The notes beneath the pieces were generated by a model, which was given only the letters and a program-made list of their open reading frames with translations, was not told where the DNA came from and made no database searches. From the NCBI GenBank assembly GCA_020524525.2, contig CP129018.1, positions 1,368,115 through 1,432,114 on the forward strand: a stretch of 64,000 nucleotides of DNA. Reading direction: 5' to 3'. The stretch is from Bacillus tianshenii (GTDB lineage: Bacteria; Bacillota; Bacilli; Bacillales; Bacillaceae_N). A program made the translations under genes and the position numbers. Positions 18,601 through 25,973 of this stretch are shown here, piece by piece (within the stretch, counting starts at the first letter, position 1; the number at the start of each line of letters is the position of its first letter).

Positions 18601-18800
18601 AACATTCGATTCCCACGGTCAACCCTCGCTTCAAAAACAGTTAACTTTTTATTAATTGAACGCAACTTTTTTACCCGTGTGCCATTTTTCCATCGGCCAT
18701 TTCTCAGCGACTCAATTCGTTTATCGACTAGCTCCAATTCATTTGAATCTAAAGATTGTAATTCGGACTTTGCTTGCTCTGCAAAGCATACAGTAAACAT
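15648..18800 (-). CDS. UvrD/Rep-type SF1 helicase with RelE-like N-terminus and TPR/Sel1 C-terminus
   Basis: A protein of about 1050 aa. Residues 1-105 (FTVCFAEQAKSELQ..., RVKKLRSINKKLTVFEARVD, MLFTLY) resemble the RelE/ParE toxin fold. An SF1A helicase follows: Walker A SGTAGSGKTTI (about 195), Walker B MVICDEVQDLT (about 382), motif III LAGDDHQVVHHSGFR, motif IV LSKNFRNSGTIA, motif V VFQAKGLEFNRVLLW and motif VI FYVAVTRGMKE (about 603). After about 650 come TPR-like helices and near the end Sel1-type repeats (QALHWFHKASENDHP, TVKWYEQAAERGFEDA). ATG 18800 has a long GGAGAGGGGGAAGGG ribosome site and is preferred to 18848. No nuclease domain is visible. It stands alone, and the role is unknown; DNA repair or phage defence are the obvious candidates. 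Confidence 0.85.
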   Translation of the reverse strand: MFTVCFAEQAKSELQSLDSNELELVDKRIESLRNGRWKNGTRVKKLRSINKKLTVFEARVDRGNRMLFTLYPEPSDERNKTIILIFNLSVKHDDVIHTARYVLDDQISMEEYINEKELEQPFTDFVKETESIWNQQHFFNQFDQLKSYEIDEETIIRFMQKDEVNADEFWDLKLRLTKEQRDVLNQPLPILMSGTAGSGKTTIIIHKLLSEPAVSKLYLTYSDELRDEAKKQFLSLVKGLDDEHQLIRNTTFRTFHDLLKEDQKDEFQVLSTRDHFQNYYQKFARGQQLEKQFPFLMVWEEIRGVLKGGIFAKDSYTLSQQQYEALGHLEAPNFIKKRRDMYENIFQPYQDWLKKSYYIDEQDLLNEKLQSEIEHYNMVICDEVQDLTMLHLQLVAALANDDCTRIILAGDDHQVVHHSGFRWENVKNMFYQQYNIPVKNIVQLSKNFRNSGTIAALASEINNLQHDYTDFKYKTSQIEYFNTGKEPVLFESLKEETIIEQFHQFGPHDAILVRDEEVRKNLHKTFHSLYNYSPLIFTVFQAKGLEFNRVLLWSMLEKDSEQAKMWNQLSRIIHNNERYKIKENQIMQRFIRYEASLFYVAVTRGMKECFIYDGTDSSSFWKLANLSSKLSVMNKLATKQAKQVEKTLPEDWLQTGKQLLKKKMYEQALECFNRIQNDSNVKQEITICEAYIAKQDGDYTAAGPKFKAVELFEEALHCFEAGEDYDEIERLSNYVIRYVRNDKELKDKWEYIKSANKVKSFDHHQQWNGSGAYCKRIKRYMEAIYRYEKEESNVTKAYINAVFVDAMNDPELSMKELKQLIEYFKHAGDEEKVLQLTQKQLFLKEMAYIQQIMELLTENYNQNHMLNIEQQIFTTFPITLPLRAVSKPFDFGKAEVKYAFALLADHLGEDEAIIQQLMEEAAEQNHVEAQFHIACSFYDAGNVEQALHWFHKASENDHPFALFNIGLIFAENGNEKETVKWYEQAAERGFEDAMSDLSIYYREGKAVRKNKKKAAYWQEKCKEMNNQNKAIFEDFKQKISEIKAELDKQF

Positions 18801-18980
18801 ACCCTTCCCCCTCTCCTTTTTATTAAGAGTTCTTTTTTCTAAGTCCATTATAGTACATTTAACCCAATAATAGGAATCACGAAAAAGAACTCCTTCAACT
18901 TGAAAGAGTCCATTTTCTACAACCTGTATTACAGAACTTTGGGTGAAATATTGTCATTCCTCTCCTATTATGTAATAAAA

Positions 18981-19022
18981 AACTGCCGCAAAAGCCTTAA
19001 CAATAAGGCTTTTGCGGCAGTT
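18981..19022 (-). terminator. Terminator of the synthetase-SDR-transporter operon
   Basis: A 19-bp perfect stem (18981-18999 with 19004-19022) has a 4-nt loop. TTTTATTACA follows on the minus strand. Confidence 0.9.
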
Positions 19023-19026
19023 GTTT

Positions 19027-20421
19027 TTAAGCACCAAAGATTAAAAAGACTGCTGAAATAATAACGCCAGTATAAAGAAGGGTAATCATGGTAAAACCCA
19101 TAATGTCACGGATTTTTAAGCCGGCAATTGCAAGCAACGGGATTGCCCAGAATGGTTGAATCATATTTGTCCACGCATCTCCCCACGCGACAGCCATCAC
19201 AATTTTGGCAGGGTCGACACCCATTTCGAGAGCTGTAGGTAAGAAGATCGGTGCTTGGATTGCCCATTGTCCTCCGCCTGAAGGAACAAACATATTTAGA
19301 AATCCGCTAGAGAAAAAGGTTAGAAGCGGCAGGGTGTCAGGTGTGGAAACGCTTGCAAAAAAGTTCGAAAGCCATAAAGCAAGACCAGATGCACTCATCA
19401 TCCCCATTATTCCTGCATAGAACGGATATTGCAAAGCAAACTGACCAACACTTCCTGAAGCTTTCTTAAGACCATTTCCAAGTTCTTTTACATTTCCGTA
19501 TAGAAGAAGTGCGAACGTTAAAAACAACAAATTGACTGTATTTAAATCAAGTGAAAAGCCATTGAAATAAAAGTGATTACCGAGATAAGCTAAACCAAAT
19601 AATCCACCGATGATCGGTATTAAGCGGCTGCGGTCCATTTTATCATTGATATAATTCCGTTTCTTTTCTGCTTTGCTTTCTTCTAGTTCTTCATCTTTCA
19701 ATAATTCCGGGTCAACAAGAAAGCGATCAGCTTTGTTTTTCGGCTGAATAAACTTCATTACAAACGGGAGTGTAAAGAAGATTAAACAAACGATCACAAT
19801 GTTTAAAATTGAAAATAATGTTTCTGATGTTGGAAGTACGCCAACCATATCTTGAAAGTTATGACCTTCAGTTGCGACGAAAAGAGCTGGTGATGAGGAA
19901 ATTCCACCTTCCCAAAGCAGGAATCCCGAATAACCGGCAGCAACGAGGATTCGATAGTCAACATCATGGACTTTTCGACCAACTAGCTTTGCCATTATCC
20001 CGGCTACAACGAGACCAAAAGCCCAGCTAATTAATGATGCGAATGCGGCGGTAAACGTAACAATAACAATTGCTGAATTGGCTGTTTTACAAAGGCCTGC
20101 AATTTTTTCGAGCCCCTTCGAAACAGGCTTTGTTAATGCAAGTGCATAGCTCATAATAAAGGTTGTTACAATTTGAGCAGTGAAGGTTAACAATCCCCAG
20201 AACCCTTCGCCCCAATGCATCATCATGTCATACGGTCCACTGTCTGTAACAAAAACACCGCCTAAGTACGTAATTACTGTTAATAAAACAGCGAAGATAA
20301 AGGCATCAGGCAACCATCTTTCAGCCACTTTCGCAAAAAACATTGCTAGTTTTGCTAACACATTATTTTGCTGTCGTTCAGTCATTTGCGTTTCTGTTCG
20401 CTCTACGTTTTGTGCCTCCAT
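19027..20421 (-). CDS. AtoE-type short-chain fatty-acid transporter
   Basis: A 464-aa membrane protein of the AtoE family (TIGR00366-like), about 11-12 helices, which imports short-chain fatty acids. After a polar N-terminus come AERWLPDAFIFAVLLTVITY, LISWAFGLVVAGIMAKLVGR, SSPALFVATEGH and the C-terminal FVPSGGGQWAIQAP, all family features. It is the third gene of the sigma-54 operon starting upstream of 22846, after the synthetase and SDR. It probably imports the acid that the synthetase then activates. AGGAGTGTG precedes the ATG. Confidence 0.88.
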   Translation of the reverse strand: MEAQNVERTETQMTERQQNNVLAKLAMFFAKVAERWLPDAFIFAVLLTVITYLGGVFVTDSGPYDMMMHWGEGFWGLLTFTAQIVTTFIMSYALALTKPVSKGLEKIAGLCKTANSAIVIVTFTAAFASLISWAFGLVVAGIMAKLVGRKVHDVDYRILVAAGYSGFLLWEGGISSSPALFVATEGHNFQDMVGVLPTSETLFSILNIVIVCLIFFTLPFVMKFIQPKNKADRFLVDPELLKDEELEESKAEKKRNYINDKMDRSRLIPIIGGLFGLAYLGNHFYFNGFSLDLNTVNLLFLTFALLLYGNVKELGNGLKKASGSVGQFALQYPFYAGIMGMMSASGLALWLSNFFASVSTPDTLPLLTFFSSGFLNMFVPSGGGQWAIQAPIFLPTALEMGVDPAKIVMAVAWGDAWTNMIQPFWAIPLLAIAGLKIRDIMGFTMITLLYTGVIISAVFLIFGA

Positions 20422-20446
20422 TCAATCACACTCCTATTAAATGTAT

Positions 20447-21208
20447 TTATTTTGCAGTCCATCCGCCGTCGACATACAACACTTGACCAGTAATATAACT
20501 AGAAGCCTCTGATGCTAGAAATACAACAGGGCCTGCCAAATCATTTAGTTCTCCAACACGCTTAAGCATTGTATGATTAACAATCTGCTCATAACGCTCT
20601 GCATCAGACAGCCATGCTTCTGTCATCGGTGTTTTAATATAAGCAGGACCAATGGCATTTACGGTAATACCACTTTCCGCTAGTTCATCCGCCCATACTT
20701 TTGTGAGCTGGTTAATGCCCCCTTTGCTTGCTGCATAGCTTGTCTGCATGCTCATCCCAATCCCTCCAAGAATTGAGGAAATATTAATGATGTTTCCGTT
20801 TCCTTGTTTATGCATTTGCTTTGCGGCTGCCTGTCCGACAAGGAAAATTCCTTTAAGGTTTGTCGTAAGGACGCGATCCCAATCCTCTTCCTCCACCTCT
20901 AATAGAGGCTTTCGAATGTTCATCCCAGCATTGTTTACAAGAATATCTAGCGAACCGAAATGGTTAACAATATTGCTGATTAGCTCTTGAACTTGCGTCT
21001 TATTCGTTACATCTACTTGAAACCCCTTAGCATGGATGCCTGCTTTCGTTAACTCTTCTTCTGCTTTTTCAAGTGCGTCTCTTCCACGGCTAGCAATCGC
21101 AACGTTTGCTCCGCTTTCACCTAAAGCTTGTGCCATGCCAAGTCCGATTCCTTTGCTGCCACCTGTAACGAGTGCTGTTTTCCCTGTTAAATCAAATAAT
21201 GCTTTCAT
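20447..21208 (-). CDS. Short-chain dehydrogenase/reductase
   Basis: A classical SDR of about 253 aa. The cofactor loop is TGGSKGIGLG, with NNAG and the catalytic Ser (NIISISS-type ISSILGG), Tyr and Lys in TSYAASKGG. The C-terminus is TGQVLYVDGGWTAK. A basic residue after the second strand (ASRGR) hints at NADPH. It lies between the acyl-CoA synthetase and the transporter. By analogy with LvaD it could interconvert a 4-oxoacyl-CoA and the 4-hydroxyacyl-CoA. ATG 21208, just after GGTGGGTGAG, is preferred to GTG 21220. Confidence 0.85.
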   Translation of the reverse strand: MKALFDLTGKTALVTGGSKGIGLGMAQALGESGANVAIASRGRDALEKAEEELTKAGIHAKGFQVDVTNKTQVQELISNIVNHFGSLDILVNNAGMNIRKPLLEVEEEDWDRVLTTNLKGIFLVGQAAAKQMHKQGNGNIINISSILGGIGMSMQTSYAASKGGINQLTKVWADELAESGITVNAIGPAYIKTPMTEAWLSDAERYEQIVNHTMLKRVGELNDLAGPVVFLASEASSYITGQVLYVDGGWTAK

Positions 21209-21250
21209 CTTCTCACCCACCTATGTTTAAATATTCAGAAAATTAATTAT

Positions 21251-22846
21251 CTAAGCCGTATAGTTTGACTGATGCATCCTGCTTAATCTCGCTTTTAAAA
21301 TCTTTCCGCCTGGATTGCGTGGAAGTTTATCGATAAATTCAATATGCTTTGGCACTTTATAATCCGCAATTCGTTCTTTAACATATTGTTTAAGTTCTTC
21401 GATTTCTACTTTCTTCTCTGGTTTTTTAACGATAAACGCTTTTACTTGTTCACCAAACATTTCGTCTGGCACTCCGACAACTGCTGCTTCTAATACAGCC
21501 TCATGCTCATACAGTACATTTTCGACTTCAACGGAATAAATATTTTCTCCGGCGCGATTTATCATATCCTTCTTTCGGTCCATAATGTAGACAAATCGTT
21601 CGTCGTCAATCAGTGCCATGTCTCCAGATTTCCAATATCCATCTTCAAACGCTTTCTTATTCGCTTCTTCGTTATCCCAGTACCCTTCAACGACCATTGG
21701 ACCTTTAATGTATAGTTCACCAATTTGATTAGGAGGAAGCTCTTCGCCATCGTCAGATACGATCTTCATATCTGCTACAGGTACCGGCTGTCCAACTGAA
21801 GATAACTTAGAATCATCATATGTGACAGGCATAATCGTTGCTGGTGAGGACGTTTCAGTTGCACCATAAGCATTGTGAAGGTGAACACCAGGAAATGCTT
21901 TTCGAAGCTGTTCGATTGTTTCTTGTGACATCGGGGCACCGCCATAAGCAATTACTTTTACAGATGGATAGGTATGCTTTTGAAAAAGAGGATGAGACAT
22001 GACCATGATATAAATAGTTGGTACGTTAAATAAAAAGGTGATTTTTTCATCGTGCATCGTACGAATAAATGGTTCTGTCTGAAAACGTTCGAGCAAAACG
22101 GACGTGCCGCCGATTAGCACCATAAAAAACATTTGACCGATAAGGCCTGTGACATGGAATAACGGAACAGCAATAAGGGTACGTGTTTTCTCTTGCGGTT
22201 TAAGCACTTCCCTATAATTCATTGCACTGTGGATTATACCCGCATGACTTCCAATGGCTCCTTTTGGCGTGCCAGTCGTCCCAGAGGTAAACATAATAAA
22301 TAACGGGTCTGTTTCAAATATTTCGACCTTCTTCAGTTCATATGGTGTGCTGTACAGTTGAAGCAGTTTTTGAAGCGTCATTTCTTCTACTTTTTCATTT
22401 TGCTTTGAGAGATAAATAAAGTGACATTCGTTTTCTAAATTTAATTGATTGATTGTCTCACTTGAATCGGTGCTTGCTACTAATAACTTTGTAGTGGAAT
22501 GGTTTAGCATAAAAGATAGCTCTTTCTCAGATAAACGTGTATTGAGGGGAACAACAATCGCTCCTAATCGTGCACAAGCAAAAACGAATTGAATAAACTC
22601 AGGGCAGTTATGCAGCAATAGAGCCACACGGTCGCCTTTCTTTATGCCATAGTGCTGTGATAATGTACCAGCGAGGTGATGAACGGTTTCTCCTATTTGT
22701 TGATAGGTTTGCCGAAAGCTTCCCATAACAATGGCTTCTCTGTTTGGATGTTTCATAATGGCATTATCTAACATTTCGTTCACGTTTCGTGGTCTTTCCT
22801 TGAAAGTCTTTACATTTCTATCAAAAAGCATGTCATTGACGATCAC
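21251..22846 (-). CDS. AMP-forming acyl-CoA synthetase, first gene of the sigma-54 operon
   Basis: An ANL-family acid-CoA ligase of about 531 aa: IMFTSGTTGTPKGAIGSH near 185, YGATETSSPATI near 330, DRKKDMINRAGENIYSVEVE near 430, and the catalytic PRNPGGKILK at the end. It would convert the imported acid to its CoA ester using ATP. GTG 22846 has AGAAGG 8 nt upstream and is preferred to GTG 22855, which overlaps that ribosome site. Transcription starts from the sigma-54 promoter 22886-22901, just upstream. Confidence 0.9.
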   Translation of the reverse strand: MIVNDMLFDRNVKTFKERPRNVNEMLDNAIMKHPNREAIVMGSFRQTYQQIGETVHHLAGTLSQHYGIKKGDRVALLLHNCPEFIQFVFACARLGAIVVPLNTRLSEKELSFMLNHSTTKLLVASTDSSETINQLNLENECHFIYLSKQNEKVEEMTLQKLLQLYSTPYELKKVEIFETDPLFIMFTSGTTGTPKGAIGSHAGIIHSAMNYREVLKPQEKTRTLIAVPLFHVTGLIGQMFFMVLIGGTSVLLERFQTEPFIRTMHDEKITFLFNVPTIYIMVMSHPLFQKHTYPSVKVIAYGGAPMSQETIEQLRKAFPGVHLHNAYGATETSSPATIMPVTYDDSKLSSVGQPVPVADMKIVSDDGEELPPNQIGELYIKGPMVVEGYWDNEEANKKAFEDGYWKSGDMALIDDERFVYIMDRKKDMINRAGENIYSVEVENVLYEHEAVLEAAVVGVPDEMFGEQVKAFIVKKPEKKVEIEELKQYVKERIADYKVPKHIEFIDKLPRNPGGKILKARLSRMHQSNYTA

Positions 22847-22885
22847 TCGTTTCACCTTCTTTTTTAAATCTTTGTCTATATCTAA

Positions 22886-22901
22886 TGCAAGTTGTGTGCC
22901 A
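22886..22901 (-). promoter_or_regulatory. Sigma-54 (SigL) -24/-12 promoter
   Basis: Read on the minus strand, TGGCAC-N5-TTGCA matches the sigma-54 consensus at every defined base, with GG and GC ten bases apart. It lies about 40 nt before the synthetase start at 22846. Such promoters need an AAA+ activator, and one is encoded immediately upstream at 23155-24621. Confidence 0.92.
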
Positions 22902-23012
22902 AATTAAAAGAAGAATATAAAAAAATGCGTTTTAGAAGACTTCCAAACAACAAAACAATCATTTTAACAGTAGAAATGTTATTATTTTTCTTTTTAAATT
23001 TATTATGTAAGC

Positions 23013-23072
23013 GATTCCAAAACGAATCACTGATTCAGATTGTAATCGCTTACATTGATTCGATTTGGAATC
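23013..23072. promoter_or_regulatory. Upstream activator sites: GATTC-N6-GAATC dyads
   Basis: Two exact dyads, GATTC-N6-GAATC at 23013-23028 and 23057-23072, are centred 44 bp apart, about four helical turns. A third with one mismatch (GATTC-N6-TAATC) lies at 23032-23047. They are about 110-190 bp upstream of the -24/-12 promoter, the usual enhancer distance for sigma-54 activators. Two cre-like motifs (23006-23019 and 23041-23054) overlap the array, so CcpA control is also possible. Apart from this array the 22902-23154 gap shows nothing else. Confidence 0.6.
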
Positions 23073-23154
23073 ATACGAGAGATATTTCTTATTTCTCTGT
23101 TTACACTGACAATCGCATAAAAAAGAGTAAGCACGAAATGTACCTACTCATCTT

Positions 23155-24621
23155 CTACAAATTATATCGTTTCATTTTCTTAACGAGTGATGATTGACTG
23201 ATTCCAAGTGCTTGAGCTGCTTTTCGTGTTGTCTTATGTTTTGTTATCTGCTCAGCAATAAGGGTTTTTTCGTATTCTGAAACTTTATCCTTCAAATCAA
23301 TAGACGCATTTTCACCTTCTTTTTGCTGTTGCTTCTTACACATAGGCAGCATCGTCTCTGGTAAATCAAAGACCTGTAGCTCTTCATGATCAGTTGTTAC
23401 GACTATTCTTTCAATTAAGTTTTCCATTTCACGAATGTTTCCGGGCCATTTATATTGTTCCATCGCATAAATAACTTCAGGGTTGAAGTGTTTTTCAAAC
23501 TGATATCGTTCGTTCACTTTATTCAAAAAATAATAGGCCAGCGGTGCAATATCAGCTTTTCGTTCGCGCAGCGGAGGAATTGTGATCGGTACAATATTTA
23601 AGCGGTAAAATAAATCCTTTCGGAAATCTCCTGCTTCAATCATTTTATGGAGGTCTCGGTTTGTAGCTGAAATAACGCGGATATCAACTTTCTTGGCTTT
23701 TGAACCCCCTACTCTTACAACCTCGAATTCTTGCAGTACACGAAGAAGCTTCACTTGCAGTTCAAGCGGGACTTCCCCAATTTCATCTAAAAAGATCGTA
23801 CCGCCATCAGCCTTTTCAAAAAGTCCAGCTTTCCCATTACGGTCAGCGCCTGTAAATGCGCCTTTTTCATACCCAAACAGTTCCGATTCAAGCAGCTGTG
23901 GTGGAATTGCACCACAATTTACTTTTATATATGGTTTATCTGTACGAGGACTGTTTGTATGAATCATATTTGCAAACACTTCTTTTCCAACACCAGATTC
24001 TCCAAGCAACAGTACGGTTGAATCAACTTGTGAAACCTTTTGCGCTAGCCCGATTGCCTTCATCGTTTGCTTGCTTTGTGCAATCACGCCATCACGGAGC
24101 ATATTCATCCGGTCTTGGCGCTTAACTTCATTCATTTCGTCAAGAATTTGTTTCATATATTTTCTCGATTCTCTTAATTCAAGCTTTAATCGATTTAGTT
24201 CTGAAAGGTCACGTACGTTTGTAATCACATGCGTAATTTCCTTATTATCATTAAAAAGCGGATTCCCTGTTACGAGGACTTCCTTCTCTCTCACTCGTTG
24301 CACAATGGTAACTGCTTTTCTTTCCCTTAACACTTTAAATGTCACAGATTCAGAAACGATCCCTTTCTCAACAATCTCTTTCATATTTTTCCCGAGCAAC
24401 TCTTGCGCTTTTACCCCTGTAATACGCGTATAGGCATCATTCACTTTTAACCCGTTTCCTTTGGCGTCTGCTACATAGATTCCGTCGTAACTAGAGTCAA
24501 TAATTGAATCGAGCAGCCTGTTCATTTGACTCATCTTTTCATAGTCATCGCTTTTTTCAAAATATGTACCGATGGGTTCAAGTATCCCTGTATCAATAGG
24601 CTGTGCTAAGGAATGACGCAA
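23155..24621 (-). CDS. Sigma-54-dependent transcriptional activator (PAS, AAA+, Fis-type HTH)
   Basis: A 488-aa enhancer-binding protein of the RocR/AcoR/LvaR type. A PAS domain (about 30-150: YDGIYVADAKGNGLKVND) is the likely ligand sensor. A short coiled linker leads to the AAA+ domain with Walker A GESGVGKEVFANMIH, the sigma-54 contact loop GAFTGADR, and Walker B GGTIFLDEIGE. A Fis-type helix-turn-helix (TRKAAQALGISQSSLVKKM) ends the protein. TTG at 24621 is the start, with AAGGAGG 8 nt upstream. Three -24/-12 promoters surround the gene. Confidence 0.93.
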   Translation of the reverse strand: MRHSLAQPIDTGILEPIGTYFEKSDDYEKMSQMNRLLDSIIDSSYDGIYVADAKGNGLKVNDAYTRITGVKAQELLGKNMKEIVEKGIVSESVTFKVLRERKAVTIVQRVREKEVLVTGNPLFNDNKEITHVITNVRDLSELNRLKLELRESRKYMKQILDEMNEVKRQDRMNMLRDGVIAQSKQTMKAIGLAQKVSQVDSTVLLLGESGVGKEVFANMIHTNSPRTDKPYIKVNCGAIPPQLLESELFGYEKGAFTGADRNGKAGLFEKADGGTIFLDEIGEVPLELQVKLLRVLQEFEVVRVGGSKAKKVDIRVISATNRDLHKMIEAGDFRKDLFYRLNIVPITIPPLRERKADIAPLAYYFLNKVNERYQFEKHFNPEVIYAMEQYKWPGNIREMENLIERIVVTTDHEELQVFDLPETMLPMCKKQQQKEGENASIDLKDKVSEYEKTLIAEQITKHKTTRKAAQALGISQSSLVKKMKRYNL

Positions 24622-24726
24622 GCTTGTGACCTCCTTTTGATTAACAACGTTTTTATTATAAGTATATTATTAAATATTTTTGCTACTTTTGTCAAAATTC
24701 TAAAAATTTATCCATAGTCCTTTTCT

Positions 24727-24742
24727 TGGTATGGAACTTGCA
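24727..24742 (+). promoter_or_regulatory. Sigma-54 promoter for the dehydrogenase-kinase-phosphatase operon
   Basis: TGGTAT-N5-TTGCA keeps the invariant GG and GC ten bases apart and matches the whole -12 box. It is divergent from the activator gene. It shows that the coding sequence begins downstream, at TTG 24780, although the reading frame is open from 24726. Confidence 0.8.
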
Positions 24743-24779
24743 TGATAAACAAGTAACTATTTCAAAGGGGTTGAATGAA

Positions 24780-25973
24780 TTGTTTGATTTTAAGCCGACA
24801 GAAGAACAACAAGAAATGATTGATAAAGCGAATGCGTTCATGAAAGAATACGTCTATCCAAATGAAAAACATATGGTCCCGCACCGGGGGCTGCCGGAAG
24901 ACATTTTGAAGCCACTTCAAGAAAAGGTAAAGGAAATGGGGCTATGGGCAGGGCATCTTCCTAAAGATGTCGGCGGTATGGGAACTGGATTTTTAACGCT
25001 TGGTCTTCTTTCTGAAATTATCGGAAAAAGCCCAATTGCGCCATATATATTCGGTTCGATGGCGCCTGATGCTGGTAATGGTGAAATTCTTGTCCATGCT
25101 GCAACAGAAGAACAGCGGGAAAAATATTTAGTTCCGCTCGCAAACGGCGAGGTCCGCTCTTGCTTTGCAATGACTGAGCCTGAAGTGTCTGGCTCTGACC
25201 CACGCTTACTGCAGGCAACGGCTGAAGAAGATGACGATGGCTGGGTTATCAATGCTCATAAGTGGTTTACAACAGGTGCAATTGGTTCTTCGTTTTCAAT
25301 TGTAGTCGCTGTAACAGACCCTGATGCAGAGCCGCATAAGAAAACAAGCTTATTTATTGTTGATCATGATAATCCTGGTTTTGAAATTGTAAGAGAAGTA
25401 CCGGTGATTGGGGATCATTTTGCTGGCGGGCATTGCGAAGTTCGCTATACAAATTGCCGCGTACCAAAAGATGCATTGCTCGGTGAACGGGGTGAAGGGT
25501 TCAAACTGGCACAGCTGCGCCTCGGACCTGGAAGAATCACACATGCGATGCGCTGGCTTGGTGTCTGCCACCGCAGTATGGAACTAATGATGGATTACGC
25601 CCTTAAGCGTGAGACGAGAGGCAAGAAATTAATTGATTTCCAAAGCATTCAAAACTTCATTGCAGATTCAGCTGCAGAAATCCAAGCTGCACGTTTGATG
25701 ACCTTGCATGCAGCGTGGCAAATGGACCAAGGAGAGCAGGCTCGTAAAGATATTTCTTTAATCAAATTTTACGGAGCGAATGTTTTGCATAACGTGATCG
25801 ACCGTGCTATTCAGGTGCATGGCGCATTAGGAGTTACTGGTGACACACCACTAGAAGGCTTTTACCGTGAAGCACGTACCGCTCGGATCTACGACGGCCC
25901 TGATGAAGTCCATCGTTATGTAGTAGCCCGGTCATTAAAGAAGGCATTCGAACGAGGAGAGGAATTATATTGA
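24780..25973 (+). CDS. ACAD10/11-type acyl-CoA dehydrogenase
   Basis: FAD-dependent dehydrogenase of about 397 aa. FAMTEPEVSGSDPRLLQ is the flavin-site signature. The C-terminal RIYDGPDEVHRYVVAR replaces the usual YEGT with the DGPDEVH form typical of the ACAD10/11 group. In that group the dehydrogenase acts with an APH-type kinase domain on 4-hydroxyacyl-CoA, by way of a 4-phospho intermediate. TTG 24780 is preferred because AAAGGGG (24764-24770) is 9 nt upstream; earlier in-frame codons would overlap the promoter or ribosome site. It overlaps the next gene by 4 nt. Confidence 0.88.
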   Translation: MFDFKPTEEQQEMIDKANAFMKEYVYPNEKHMVPHRGLPEDILKPLQEKVKEMGLWAGHLPKDVGGMGTGFLTLGLLSEIIGKSPIAPYIFGSMAPDAGNGEILVHAATEEQREKYLVPLANGEVRSCFAMTEPEVSGSDPRLLQATAEEDDDGWVINAHKWFTTGAIGSSFSIVVAVTDPDAEPHKKTSLFIVDHDNPGFEIVREVPVIGDHFAGGHCEVRYTNCRVPKDALLGERGEGFKLAQLRLGPGRITHAMRWLGVCHRSMELMMDYALKRETRGKKLIDFQSIQNFIADSAAEIQAARLMTLHAAWQMDQGEQARKDISLIKFYGANVLHNVIDRAIQVHGALGVTGDTPLEGFYREARTARIYDGPDEVHRYVVARSLKKAFERGEELY

